Source of the DNA: Acidobacteriota bacterium
GTDB lineage: Bacteria; Actinomycetota; Acidimicrobiia; Spongiisociales; UBA5794
DNA: 64,000 nucleotides
Direction of reading: 5' to 3'
Assembly (NCBI GenBank): GCA_022562055.1
Contig: JADFQA010000010.1
Location: 18,652-82,651, forward strand
Shown: piece after piece, positions 34,936-43,644 of the stretch
How the letters are laid out: the number at the start of each line of letters is the position of its first letter
Position numbering within the stretch: the first letter of the stretch is position 1
Position numbers and translations under genes: made by a program
The notes under the pieces: model-generated
Databases searched by the model: none
Told to the model about the DNA's origin: nothing
The model's input: only the letters and a program-made list of their open reading frames with translations

Positions 34936-36233
34936 CACAGGATCGGAAGATACTGTTCGAGTTCGAATCGCGAAACGTGATGTGAGTACCGATCCCACTC
35001 GTCGCGTTTGTTGCGCAAGAACCATTCGAACACATGGTCGCCGAGGGTGTTGCGGACGAGTGACGACTGTTCCATTGCATCGAGCGCTTCGGCCAGAGAG
35101 GCCGGCATGCGGTCCCTCCCGGCTGCCTGCGGTTCCGGTGAATCCGCAAGGTCGTAGTCGCCTTCGATGCCGGCAAGACCTGCGGCAAGAATCACCGACA
35201 GTGCTAGATACGGGTTGCAGGCGGGATCGGGGGCGCGGTACTCGATGCGCGTAGACGCACTCTTTCCCTTCTTTGCCTGCGGCACACGGAGGACTGCGCT
35301 CTGGTCGCGCTGACTCCACGACTGGTAGATAGGTGCGTCGAAACCCGACACGAGTCGCTTGTACGAGTTCACCCACTGGTTCGTAATCGCGGTGATCTCC
35401 CTGGCGTGAGCGAGAAGCCCTGCCATGAAGGCACGTCCCACCTTTGACATGTGGTGTTCGGCGCCTTCCTCGAAGAACGCGTTGGTGTCGTTCTCGAACA
35501 GTGACAGATGCAGATGCATGCCGGAGCCGTCGAATCCCTCGAGCGGCTTCGGCATAAAGGTTGCGTAGATGCCGTGCTCCATGGCAACCTCCTTCACCGC
35601 AAGGCGTGTGGTCACGAGGTTGTCGGCCATGCTTAGCGCATCGCTGTGGCGGAGATCGAGTTCGTGTTGGCTTGGTGACACCTCGTGATGCGAAGACTCC
35701 ACGGGGATGCCGAGTTTTTCCAAGGCCATGATGGTGTCGCGTCGGTATTCCTGGGCGACGTCTAACGGTGTCAGGTCGAAGTAGCCGCCTCGATCCAAGA
35801 CTTCAGGGTCCGGCCCTGAGTCCTTGAAGTAGAAATACTCCACTTCGGGACCGACGTAGAACGAATATCCGAGGTCGGCTGCGTTGCGGAGATTCTTGCG
35901 CAGCACCCAGCGAGGATCACCTTCAAACGGTTCGCCGTCGGGGGACACGATGTCGCAGAACATTCTCGCGACCCCACCGTCGCCGCGGCGCCATGGCAGG
36001 ATCTGAAACGTGTGGGCGTCCGGCATTGCAAGCATGTCAGACTCTTGGTCTCTTGTGAATCCATCAATCGCTGATCCATCGAAGCGCATCCCCTCTGTGA
36101 AGGCATTCTCAAGTTCTGTCGGGGTGATCGCAAATGACTTCAAGGATCCGGAAATGTCGGTGAACCACAGCCGAATAAACCGTATTCGGCGCTCTTCAAC
36201 GGTTCTGAGAACGTAGTCTTCTTGTTTCTGCAT
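34935..36233 (-). CDS. glnA: Type I glutamine synthetase, GlnA2-like
   Basis: Makes glutamine from glutamate, ammonia and ATP. 432 residues. The start MQKQEDYVLRTVEERRIRFI and LWFTDISGSLKS resemble mycobacterial GlnA2. GSAIDGFTRDQESDML, the Glu ligands in FYVGPEVEYFYF, ESSHHEVSPSQHELDLRHSD, GSGMHLHLSLF and NQWVNSYKRLVSGFDAP are catalytic or substrate motifs. The Tyr adenylylation loop near the C-terminus (NLYDLPP in enterobacteria) is missing: the chain reads GIEGDYDLADSPEPQAAGRD. Adenylylation control is therefore unlikely. First gene of the glnA-glnR operon, with AGGAGG 11 bases before ATG 36233. Confidence 0.93.
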   Translation of the reverse strand: MQKQEDYVLRTVEERRIRFIRLWFTDISGSLKSFAITPTELENAFTEGMRFDGSAIDGFTRDQESDMLAMPDAHTFQILPWRRGDGGVARMFCDIVSPDGEPFEGDPRWVLRKNLRNAADLGYSFYVGPEVEYFYFKDSGPDPEVLDRGGYFDLTPLDVAQEYRRDTIMALEKLGIPVESSHHEVSPSQHELDLRHSDALSMADNLVTTRLAVKEVAMEHGIYATFMPKPLEGFDGSGMHLHLSLFENDTNAFFEEGAEHHMSKVGRAFMAGLLAHAREITAITNQWVNSYKRLVSGFDAPIYQSWSQRDQSAVLRVPQAKKGKSASTRIEYRAPDPACNPYLALSVILAAGLAGIEGDYDLADSPEPQAAGRDRMPASLAEALDAMEQSSLVRNTLGDHVFEWFLRNKRDEWDRYSHHVSRFELEQYLPIL

Positions 36234-36291
36234 CGGTCGCCCGACCTCCTCGCGAGACATCGTACGGCACATAGACCCGCCTGCACAGACC

Positions 36292-36340
36292 GTGACTGCC
36301 ACGAAACATGATGTTCACAAATCAGCAATCCGCATGAAAC
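36292..36340. promoter_or_regulatory. GlnR-box-like direct-repeat array between glnA and glnII
   Basis: Five-base half-sites recur exactly every 11 bases: GTGAC (36292), GAAAC (36303), TTCAC (36314), GCAAT (36325), GAAAC (36336). The known actinobacterial GlnR box is GTnAC-n6-GaAAC repeated. Three of five half-sites match perfectly and the others partly. The array lies 59 bases before the glnA start on one side and 73 before the glnII start on the other, so it can serve both divergent transcripts. Confidence 0.75.
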
Positions 36341-36412
36341 CACGCTATGGCACTATTGCACTGCGCCGCATGACAGGCGTATTCAGTGTGCCCAAAGAGG
36401 AAGACAGCAACA

Positions 36413-37417
36413 ATGGTGTATCGAGCCGAATATATTTGGATCGACGGACAGAAACCAACCGCCAAGATGCGGTCCAAGACAATGGTCGTGCCTGACGGAA
36501 AAGAGCCGCCTATTTGGGGTTTCGACGGTTCGAGCACCGAGCAGGCTCCGGGTGCAAACTCGGACTGCGTGTTGCAACCGGTTCTAATCACCCCGGACCC
36601 CATTCGGGGGGGAGACAACAAGCTCGTTCTGTGTGAAGTTCTCAACATTGACCTGACGCCGCATGTTTCGAACACGCGCGCTGCTTGCGCGCAGGCCAGC
36701 GAGAAGTACGCATCGCATGAGCCGTGGTTCGGGATTGAACAGGAGTACACGTTCTTCAAGGATGGGCGTCCACACGGATGGCCACAGGGTGGCTTCCCTG
36801 CACCGCAGGGTGGGTATTACTGCGGCGTCGGGTTTGACGAGATCTACGGCCGCGACATTGTGGAGGCTCACACCACGGCGTGTATCGACGCAGGGATCCT
36901 CATCAGCGGCACCAACGCCGAGGTACTCATTGGGCAGTGGGAGTTTCAGATCGGCCCGTTGGATCCCTTGGCGGCGTCCGACCAGGTGTGGCTGGGGCGC
37001 TGGTTGTTGTACCGCGTTGCTGAAGACTTCGGAGTTTCGGCAACGCTCGATCCGAAGCCGGTGAAGGGCGACTGGAACGGCGCAGGTGCACACACGAACT
37101 TTTCCACGGAAGAAATGCGCAAAAACTACGACGCGATCATCGCGGCGTGTGAAGCACTTGGCGAGAAGACAGAGGAGCACGTCGCTAACTACGGCGCGGG
37201 CATCGAGCTGCGTCTCACCGGTCTCCACGAGACCGCCCCTTGGACCGAGTACAGCTACGGGGTCTCGGATCGCGGCGCTTCGGTTCGCATCCCCTGGCAG
37301 GTCGCCAAGGAGGGTAAGGGTTATATCGAGGACCGCCGACCAAACGCCAACATGGACCCGTATGTTGTTACCAGGTTGATCACAGAAACCGTTTGCGACT
37401 ATCTAGAGAAGGTCTAA
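36413..37417 (+). CDS. glnII: Type II glutamine synthetase
   Basis: 334 residues, the short, eukaryote-like GSII found in rhizobia and actinobacteria. WGFDGSSTEQAPGANSDCVL, VLCEVLNIDLTPHVSNTR, WFGIEQEYTFFKDGRPHGWP, GQWEFQIGPLDPLAASDQVW, GDWNGAGAHTNFST and DRRPNANMDPYVV carry the Glu and Arg ligands of the active site. It is not controlled by adenylylation. ATG 36413 has AAAGAGGAAG in front. The GlnR-box-like array directly upstream indicates nitrogen-dependent transcription. Having both GSI and GSII divergently arranged around one regulator site forms a compact nitrogen switch. Confidence 0.96.
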   Translation: MVYRAEYIWIDGQKPTAKMRSKTMVVPDGKEPPIWGFDGSSTEQAPGANSDCVLQPVLITPDPIRGGDNKLVLCEVLNIDLTPHVSNTRAACAQASEKYASHEPWFGIEQEYTFFKDGRPHGWPQGGFPAPQGGYYCGVGFDEIYGRDIVEAHTTACIDAGILISGTNAEVLIGQWEFQIGPLDPLAASDQVWLGRWLLYRVAEDFGVSATLDPKPVKGDWNGAGAHTNFSTEEMRKNYDAIIAACEALGEKTEEHVANYGAGIELRLTGLHETAPWTEYSYGVSDRGASVRIPWQVAKEGKGYIEDRRPNANMDPYVVTRLITETVCDYLEKV

Positions 37418-37454
37418 CCAAACTTCCTCGGAGAGCGGCCTGTTCTCTTAGGGC

Positions 37455-37489
37455 CGAGAAGCCCCACACGCGGTGTGTGGGGCTTCTCG
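37455..37489 (+). terminator. Hairpin after glnII
   Basis: CGAGAAGCCCCACAC and its reverse complement make a perfect 15-bp stem with a GCGGT loop, 38 bases after the glnII stop. No T tract follows, but stem strength and place indicate a terminator. Confidence 0.7.
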
Positions 37490-37536
37490 ACGTAGTGAAC
37501 GGTGGCCAGGCCAACGAGACTGGCTACTCTCGATGT

Positions 37537-37977
37537 ATGAAGTCAAGCGCTGCAACAGTGGACGAGTATCTGGGCGAGCTCCCCGATGACCGGCGCGAGG
37601 CGATGAACTCTGTGCGCGCAACCATTCTTGATAATTTACCGACAGGGTATGTCGAGTCGATGGGATCTGGAATGATCGTGTACGAGATACCACTTGAAAC
37701 GGTGCCCGACACCTACAACGGGCGGCCGTTGATGTATGCAGCTTTGGCTTCGCAGAAGAACCACATGTCCGTCTATCTGATGGGCATCTACGCCGACGAA
37801 CCCACCAACGCCACGTTTCTGAAAGCGTACAAAGCCTTCGGGAAACGACTCGATATGGGGAAGAGCTGTGTCCGATTTAGAAAACTCGCCGATCTTCCAC
37901 TCGGGGTTATCGGCGACGCGATCGCCGCACACACAGTTGTACAGTTCACCGAACTGTACCGACGGTCTCGGCCCTAG
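37537..37977 (+). CDS. DUF1801 family protein
   Basis: 146 residues. The frame from ATG 37537 begins AATVDEYLGELPDDRREAMN, followed by NSVRATILDNLPTGYVESMG, MIVYEIPLETVPDTY, LMYAALASQKNHMSVYLMG and KSCVRFRKLADLPLGVIG; this is the YdhG/DUF1801 pattern, a small fold related to phage-like and eukaryotic-frataxin-like proteins of unclear role. It stands alone after the glnII terminator and before a convergent gene. Confidence 0.82.
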   Translation: MKSSAATVDEYLGELPDDRREAMNSVRATILDNLPTGYVESMGSGMIVYEIPLETVPDTYNGRPLMYAALASQKNHMSVYLMGIYADEPTNATFLKAYKAFGKRLDMGKSCVRFRKLADLPLGVIGDAIAAHTVVQFTELYRRSRP

Positions 37978-37991
37978 ATAGACGCTGTCAG

Positions 37992-38567
37992 CTAGCCCAC
38001 CGTTCCGATGGCGGAAAGAAGCTCGACTAGTGCGGCATCAAGGGCCTCCTGGCTGATACCAATGGCGGCTAACCCGTCGCGACGGCCGGTAGCCGACTTT
38101 GCGTCCAGCAGACCTTCGAGCATTTCCCCTGCGGCATCAGTCATGGCTTGTGTCGAATTCACGACGGGCGCCCACACGTCATCGAGCTCCTCGAGAACGG
38201 ACGCCGACAGGACCTCGTTCTTAAAGTCGTTCACCGAATCTCGGTACTCGGTGAACTTTGTTTTGGCGGTTGTGAAGTTGAAGTCGCCGTTGTCCCATTC
38301 GGCGTTCAGATCGACGGCAGACACAGCTAGAGCAGCGGCTGCCTCGCGAAACTGCGTCGCGTTAGCGGTCAGCACCGCAAGCGCAGGATCGATCGTGGTA
38401 GTACTGGTACTAGATGAAGTCGGTACCAACGTCACCGTTGTAGTAGTTGTCTTGATCGAAATAACCGCCTCCGGAAGGCGGTTTACAAATACCACCGTTG
38501 CGCCGATGATTCCGGCGATCAACACGGGCAGGATCCAAATACCATGACGAGGGTCGTTTCTACTCAC
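37992..38567 (-). CDS. Unknown membrane-anchored extracellular helical protein
   Basis: About 191 residues from GTG 38567. A short cytoplasmic start (VSRNDPRHG) is followed by one membrane helix (IWILPVLIAGIIGATVVFV), a Thr/Ser-rich spacer and a helical outer domain with Ala, Asp and Glu (FREAAAALAVSAVDLNAEWD, YRDSVNDFKNEVLSASVLEE). No Cys and no catalytic motif are seen. Family not recognised; the form suggests a cell-surface protein with a four-helix bundle. The region to 38747 is open but overlaps the divergent folM-like start. Confidence 0.6.
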   Translation of the reverse strand: MSRNDPRHGIWILPVLIAGIIGATVVFVNRLPEAVISIKTTTTTVTLVPTSSSTSTTTIDPALAVLTANATQFREAAAALAVSAVDLNAEWDNGDFNFTTAKTKFTEYRDSVNDFKNEVLSASVLEELDDVWAPVVNSTQAMTDAAGEMLEGLLDAKSATGRRDGLAAIGISQEALDAALVELLSAIGTVG

Positions 38568-38642
38568 AGCGGGGAAGGTTAGCGCCACCGACGAAATGAG
38601 TGTCGGACCCGAACGCGCCGACAACGTCGTATTCTTAGCCCC

Positions 38643-39371
38643 ATGGAAATACCTGACCTGAATGCGCTTGTAACGGGTGGAGCGCACCGCGTTGGTGGAG
38701 CAATCAGTCGCGCACTGGCGGAGGCCGGGGCGAATGTTTTCATCCACTACGGGCGGTCAGCCAATGCCGCCGAGTTGATGGCGACGGATCTCTCCACACT
38801 CGGCGTCCGGGTCGCAATCGGCGGCGCTGACCTCTCGAACCCGCGCACTGCCGGTGAGTTGCTTGACACCGCGACGGAAGCTCTCGGACCGATTTCCATT
38901 CTCGTGAACAGTGCATCGGGGTTCCCCGAAGACTCGTTGGCCGATATCACCCTTGACGGTCTGCGGAGCACGATGGCGTTGACCCTCGAATCGCCGATCA
39001 TGTTGATGCAGGCAATGGCGAGCAGGCTCGACGGTGCGCCTGGCGCAATTGTCAACATCAGCGACGTTAGGACCCAAACTCCGTATCTCAAACATTTCTC
39101 CTACACGGTCGCCAAGGGTGCCATAGACACAGCAACTCGCGCCGCGGCGCTTGCGTTGGCTCCGGCCGTTCGCGTCAACGCGGTTGCGCTCGGTGTGATC
39201 TTGTCCCCGCTCGGCGAAGGAGCTGATTACGTCGCCGAGCTTGCTTCACGACTCCCGGCCAAGCGCGCTGGTGGATCTGAAACGGTGACTCAGGCCGTCC
39301 TCCATTTCATCTCGAACGACTTTGTGACTGGCGAGATACTCCGGCTCGACGGCGGTTCCCACCTGGTGTAG
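38643..39371 (+). CDS. FolM/PTR1-like pteridine reductase (SDR)
   Basis: 242 residues of the SDR fold. The NADPH motif reads ALVTGGAHRVGGAI, where Arg in place of the usual Gly (TGxxxRxG) marks the pteridine reductase/FolM group that reduces dihydropterins and dihydrofolate. The active-site Tyr and Lys are in FSYTVAKGAIDTATRAAA, and the Ser in IVNISDVRTQ. It is followed by folB and a folK-folE fusion, so it probably supplies a reductase for folate or related pterins. ATG 38643 begins the cluster. Other SDR substrates cannot be excluded. Confidence 0.82.
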   Translation: MEIPDLNALVTGGAHRVGGAISRALAEAGANVFIHYGRSANAAELMATDLSTLGVRVAIGGADLSNPRTAGELLDTATEALGPISILVNSASGFPEDSLADITLDGLRSTMALTLESPIMLMQAMASRLDGAPGAIVNISDVRTQTPYLKHFSYTVAKGAIDTATRAAALALAPAVRVNAVALGVILSPLGEGADYVAELASRLPAKRAGGSETVTQAVLHFISNDFVTGEILRLDGGSHLV

Positions 39372-39417
39372 CCGATGTGTTGGGGTCGCCTCCTCGCAGG
39401 CGCGGTACCCTTCGGTC

Positions 39418-39789
39418 ATGGACAAGTACGACAAAGTTCTGATACGAGATCTCTCGGTGATGGGGATCCTGGGGGTCAACCCTGGCGAGCGAGTCACTCC
39501 GCAGGAAATTCTCGTCAACGCAACACTGTTCGTTGACACCCGGGATGCGGCGGCTACAGACGACATTGGCGCTGCGGTCAATTACCGCACGCTTACCAAA
39601 GCAATGATCGCCCACATCCGCAACGGCAGACCGAAACTTGTTGAACGCCTTGTGCAAGAACTTGCTGACATCTGTTTCGAGCTGGACTCGGGGGTGCAGG
39701 CTTTGACGATTTCAGTTGAGAAGCCCGGCGCCCTGCGACACGCACGATCTGTGGGAATTGAAATCACCCGCGAGCGTGTTGATGGCTGA
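39418..39789 (+). CDS. folB: Dihydroneopterin aldolase
   Basis: Splits dihydroneopterin into hydroxymethyl-dihydropterin and glycolaldehyde in folate synthesis. 123 residues: KVLIRDLSVMGILGVNPGER is the family start, with the catalytic Glu in that stretch; VNYRTLTKAMIAHI and LVERLVQELADICF follow, and the Lys near the end is in ISVEKPGALRHARSVGIEI. Next to folK-folE. Confidence 0.94.
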   Translation: MDKYDKVLIRDLSVMGILGVNPGERVTPQEILVNATLFVDTRDAAATDDIGAAVNYRTLTKAMIAHIRNGRPKLVERLVQELADICFELDSGVQALTISVEKPGALRHARSVGIEITRERVDG

Positions 39790-39804
39790 AGCGAGGAGGC
39801 AACC

Positions 39805-40926
39805 ATGGATACACTTCCAAAGAAACTAGCCGTACTAACGCTGGGTTCGAACATTGACCGTCAACGCCATTTACCCGAGGCGATTCGCCTACTAAGGCGT
39901 CACCCCGACATTGAGGTGCGCGAGGTTTCGCAGTTTTTCGAGTCGGCATCCGTGGGCGGACCCGCCGACGCTCCTGACTACTACAACGCTGCGATGCTGG
40001 TGTGCTCGGCATTCTCCCCTGAGGAGTTAAGGGCCGAGCTTCGTGAGATCGAAAACGGTCTCGGCCGGGTGAGGACCGAGGATCCCGACGAACCGCGTAC
40101 GATCGATATCGACATTGCATACTTTGATGACATCGTTGAAAGCTTCGAGGACTGGGAACTTCCAGATCCCGACGCGCTGGTTGCTCCCCACATAGCAATT
40201 CCGGTAGCGGAGGTGGCCCACGACTGGATTCATCCCGTCGACGGTCGAACGATGCGACAGATAGCTCGCAGCGTCGAAGACGGCAACGTAAGAACGGCGC
40301 GCGCTATCAAATTGAGCGCTCCACACGTCGCTCGGGCGATCGAGGACTTTGATACACCGGACGAGGTGTACGCCCCGAGATTCGAAGCCTTGGTGCGTCA
40401 ACAGCTAATCGAAATCGGAGAGCAACCATCGCGAGAAGGGCTTCTCCGCACGCCGATCCGTGTCGCCAAGGCGTTCGACTTCTTGACTAGCGGATACACG
40501 ATGTCTCTGGACGACGCGGTGAACAACGCAATTTTCGACGCCGAGGGTGCTGACGAAATGGTCCTCATCAAAGACATCGAGTTCTACTCGATGTGCGAGC
40601 ACCATATGCTGCCGTTCTTCGGTAAAGCGTCGGTTGGCTACCTCCCGGATGGGAAAATCATCGGGCTGTCGAAGGTCGCAAGGATCGTCGACCTGTTTGC
40701 CAGGCGGCTCCAGGTCCAGGAGCGGTTGACCAACCAGATCGCCGACGCTCTCAGTGAGGTGCTTGACCCGCTTGGGGTCGCTGTTGTGATCGAGGGCAAG
40801 CATTTCTGCATGATGATGCGCGGCGTCCAGAAGCAAGATTCCTCGATAGTGACGAGCGCCATGCGAGGCACGTTCCGCAGAGATGCGCGCACGAGGAGTG
40901 AATTCCTCTCCTTTCTCAACGACTAA
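39805..40926 (+). CDS. folKE: Fused HPPK and GTP cyclohydrolase I
   Basis: 373 residues with two complete folate enzymes. Residues 1 to about 165 are 6-hydroxymethyl-7,8-dihydropterin pyrophosphokinase: [39 protein letters not shown] and [17 protein letters not shown]; the RTIDIDI motif binds Mg. From about 195 it is GTP cyclohydrolase [41 protein letters not shown] (zinc Cys and His), [20 protein letters not shown] and [20 protein letters not shown] with the second zinc Cys. The stop-free frame and AGGAGG before ATG 39805 show a real fusion. It joins the first and third steps; FolB performs the step between. Confidence 0.93.
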   Translation: MDTLPKKLAVLTLGSNIDRQRHLPEAIRLLRRHPDIEVREVSQFFESASVGGPADAPDYYNAAMLVCSAFSPEELRAELREIENGLGRVRTEDPDEPRTIDIDIAYFDDIVESFEDWELPDPDALVAPHIAIPVAEVAHDWIHPVDGRTMRQIARSVEDGNVRTARAIKLSAPHVARAIEDFDTPDEVYAPRFEALVRQQLIEIGEQPSREGLLRTPIRVAKAFDFLTSGYTMSLDDAVNNAIFDAEGADEMVLIKDIEFYSMCEHHMLPFFGKASVGYLPDGKIIGLSKVARIVDLFARRLQVQERLTNQIADALSEVLDPLGVAVVIEGKHFCMMMRGVQKQDSSIVTSAMRGTFRRDARTRSEFLSFLND

Positions 40927-40968
40927 CCGCACGCCGGGAGCGCTTGTCGGGTTTAGTACACTGGCTGA

Positions 40969-41976
40969 ATGGCGACACGGGATACCCTCGGGCGGTCGCT
41001 GCGAGACTTCCGCATCTCCGTCACGGACCGCTGTAACTTTAGATGCACCTACTGCATGCCAAAAGAGGTGTTCAACAGCGACTACAAGTTCCTGCCGCGC
41101 TCCGAGCTGCTGACGTTTGAGGAGTTGTCTCGTGTCGCCGGCGTTGTTGCCAGGCTCGGCACCCGCAAAGTCCGCTTGACCGGTGGCGAGCCACTGATGC
41201 GCCGAAACATTGATCGGCTCGTGTCCCAAATAGCTGCGATCGACGGATTGCATGACATTGCAATGACCACCAACGCTTCCCTTTTGGGTAGGCATGCTGT
41301 TGCGCTGAAGGCAGCGGGGCTCAACCGGGTGACTGTCAGTCTCGACGCGATCGACAACGATGTGTTCCAGGCGATGAACGACGTTGGAGTCGACGTTCGG
41401 ACCGTGCTCGACGGCATCGACGCCGCGGCAGAGGCGGGTCTTGGTCCGATCAAAGTGAACATGGTCGTGAAGAAAGGAGTCAACGATCAAGAGGTTGTCG
41501 AGATCGCGGAACACTTTCGCGGGACCGGCCATATCGTTCGGTTTATCGAGTACATGGACGTCGGTGTGACAAACGGTTGGCGTATGAACGACGTTCTGCC
41601 AGCCAGGAGCATCCTCGGCCTCATAGAGAAGCGTTACAAAGTGGAGCCTGTGGACCCAAATTACGATGGGGAAGTAGCGACTCGGTACAGGTATATGGAT
41701 GGGTCTGGCGAGTTCGGAATTATCTCATCAGTTACGAAGCCGTTCTGTGGTGGGTGCACCCGCCTCCGGCTCGGCGCCGACGGTCGCCTGTTCACTTGTC
41801 TCTTTGCAAGCAAGGGCACAGACATCCGCGGCCCGATGCGGGACGGGGCGACCGACCTCGAACTGGAGCAGCTCATCAAGGGCCTTTGGCAGGTCCGCAC
41901 CGACCGCTATTCCGAGCAACGCACCGAGTCAAACATTCCGATGCCAAAAGTGGAGATGTCGTACATCGGCGGATAG
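40969..41976 (+). CDS. moaA: GTP 3',8-cyclase (molybdenum cofactor step 1)
   Basis: Radical-SAM enzyme that turns GTP into 3',8-cyclo-GTP for molybdenum cofactor. 335 residues. The SAM cluster motif is TDRCNFRCTYCMPKE, GGEPLMRRNI binds SAM, and the second [4Fe-4S] site is KPFCGGCTRLRLGADGRLFT with its third Cys in the FTCLF that follows. The chain ends in the activating MSYIGG, the double Gly that MoaA needs. No moaC or moeA is nearby. Starts 43 bases after the folK-folE gene, sharing GTP as substrate. Confidence 0.96.
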   Translation: MATRDTLGRSLRDFRISVTDRCNFRCTYCMPKEVFNSDYKFLPRSELLTFEELSRVAGVVARLGTRKVRLTGGEPLMRRNIDRLVSQIAAIDGLHDIAMTTNASLLGRHAVALKAAGLNRVTVSLDAIDNDVFQAMNDVGVDVRTVLDGIDAAAEAGLGPIKVNMVVKKGVNDQEVVEIAEHFRGTGHIVRFIEYMDVGVTNGWRMNDVLPARSILGLIEKRYKVEPVDPNYDGEVATRYRYMDGSGEFGIISSVTKPFCGGCTRLRLGADGRLFTCLFASKGTDIRGPMRDGATDLELEQLIKGLWQVRTDRYSEQRTESNIPMPKVEMSYIGG

Positions 41977-42240
41977 AGATCTCCGATGGCGCCGGCAGCT
42001 TTCGTTGGGGTGATAGCCCGCCGGATTTTCGGAAACGGTTCGTTTTCCATAACCACGTGACCACCTTGTGGTGCGTTCGGGTTCGCTGTTCGTTGGCCCC
42101 CGCATGTGACCATGCTCTCATAGGCAATCCGATCCGTGTCGCGATGTTCCGGGCCTGCTCATGATCGACGTTGTAGGTCGCGAAAAGTTCCTCGCGTCAA
42201 CCCCCTTGTATCGCTACCAGCGGGTCCGTACGGTCGAGGC

Positions 42241-42663
42241 ATGGATACATCTGTTGCTCTTATGGTCGGTGGTACTGCAGTCTCGGCGCTTGCGGTCCTC
42301 CACGGAACGTTCTCCTCTCGGGGACTGCGAAACGCCGTCGCAGCCGTTGGAGTCGTGCTACTTTTCGTACCCTCGCTCGCCGCATATGCTGAGGTCACAC
42401 CCCCGGCGAGGCGTCTGGCTAGCGCGACGGTCGTCTATGAGTCGCCTGCCGAGACGTCATTAGCGGCTTTTTACACCGTTCAGAAGGGCGACACTCTGTG
42501 GAAGATAGCGGCGCATGATCTAGCGAGTCGGGTGGGTGATACAACACCCGAGGCGATCTCTGATCGGTGGGTCGGAATCTACAGGGTGAATCTCTCTGTG
42601 ATCGGTGACGATCCGAACCTTATTTACCCCGGGCAACGCTATGACATGGGGGAGGGGCGATGA
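42241..42663 (+). CDS. Membrane protein with LysM domain
   Basis: 140 residues. Two hydrophobic segments at the N-terminus (TSVALMVGGTAVSALAVLHG, NAVAAVGVVLLFVPSLAAYA) are followed by a spacer and a LysM domain near the end: FYTVQKGDTLWKIAAHDLA, then VNLSVIGDDPNLIYPGQRY, a domain that binds peptidoglycan or other GlcNAc polymers. About ten extra residues lie within the LysM, as is seen in some actinobacteria. Start ATG 42241; the stop overlaps the next gene (ATGA), so the two proteins are made together. Confidence 0.8.
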   Translation: MDTSVALMVGGTAVSALAVLHGTFSSRGLRNAVAAVGVVLLFVPSLAAYAEVTPPARRLASATVVYESPAETSLAAFYTVQKGDTLWKIAAHDLASRVGDTTPEAISDRWVGIYRVNLSVIGDDPNLIYPGQRYDMGEGR

Positions 42664-43547
42664 CTGACGAGCATGTAGAAGAGTTCGAGGAAATCCCATG
42701 GTCACAGCTCATCCCCGACTCAACACCGGCCGGCAACCGGACCGTGATGATCGCGGGTGGGATCGTGATCGCGCTCGTTGTCGGTGTTTTTGGCGCGAAA
42801 CTGCTGGGTAGCGGTTCGCAACCAACGGTCGTCGAGACGTTCTCCGAGGCGGTGCCGTTGAGTGTCGAGGTACCTCTCGAAACCTCGATCACTAGCGAGA
42901 GTGCTCCGCCCACGACCGGTCCGGCACAGAGTGTCTTGTATGCGGAGGCCGATCTCATGGCCTCGATCACTCCGCCGTCCGACACCGTGGTCGGGGCGAA
43001 CTACGTTGCGACCCGGTTCGTTAGGGAGTTCTTCACAGTCGACGGCGACAAGGCTGCCCGTCCTAACATCACGGCGCTTTTCGCCAACGGTGTCCAGTTA
43101 CCTCTGCCGCACGGGCAAGAGGGGCTCACAACGTACGTGGAGTGGGCGCAGGTGGTCAGATCCGAAATCAATCCGGACGGACTTGATGTGACGGTTGCAT
43201 TCCAGATGCTTGAGGAGTCAGCGGGTGTACCTGAAGTGTTCGTCCGCTCAGAAGTACTTGAGGCAACGATTGCATTGATCGCGACTCAAGATGGGTATGC
43301 GGTGGGTGCGCTACCGAATGTTTCACCTGCCGCTTCGCCCACCTCGATCGCCGCTTGGGAGGGTGTCGACTCTGCACCGCAGGCTGTGATTGACGCCGCT
43401 ATCAAGAAAATAAGCGGCTTTGCAACCGAAGGCGCCGTTATCGCGCAAGAGCAGCTGTCCGGAGGGGCTTGGCGGATAGTGCTGCTTGCCAAACGTGCGG
43501 ACGGTCTTAGCTGGCCGCTGCAAGTGATCGTTCCGCAGGTCCCGTAA
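42660..43547 (+). CDS. Unknown single-pass membrane protein, partner of the LysM protein
   Basis: 295 residues. An acidic cytoplasmic start (MTDEHVEEFEEIPWSQLIPD), one membrane helix (RTVMIAGGIVIALVVGVFGAK), a Pro/Ser/Thr linker and an outer domain of about 200 residues with NYVATRFVREFFTVDGDKA, like the fold of conjugation-type NTF2-like (TcpC/VirB8-like) proteins. That comparison is weak and I would not rely on it. No catalytic motif is seen. Translational coupling to the LysM gene suggests a shared envelope role. Confidence 0.65.
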   Translation: MTDEHVEEFEEIPWSQLIPDSTPAGNRTVMIAGGIVIALVVGVFGAKLLGSGSQPTVVETFSEAVPLSVEVPLETSITSESAPPTTGPAQSVLYAEADLMASITPPSDTVVGANYVATRFVREFFTVDGDKAARPNITALFANGVQLPLPHGQEGLTTYVEWAQVVRSEINPDGLDVTVAFQMLEESAGVPEVFVRSEVLEATIALIATQDGYAVGALPNVSPAASPTSIAAWEGVDSAPQAVIDAAIKKISGFATEGAVIAQEQLSGGAWRIVLLAKRADGLSWPLQVIVPQVP

Positions 43548-43644
43548 TCGCCGCGAACATCTCCGCTGCGGGGCGATGCAACGGCGACCGATATCTCGCT
43601 TCGGCGACTGCGTTCCACGGGTCGTTGTTGGGCCGGGAGGCCGG

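Noticed and set aside
40405..41532. 375-codon open frame on the minus strand
   Set aside because: Opposite the folK-folE fusion and moaA, both unambiguous; no recognisable domain.
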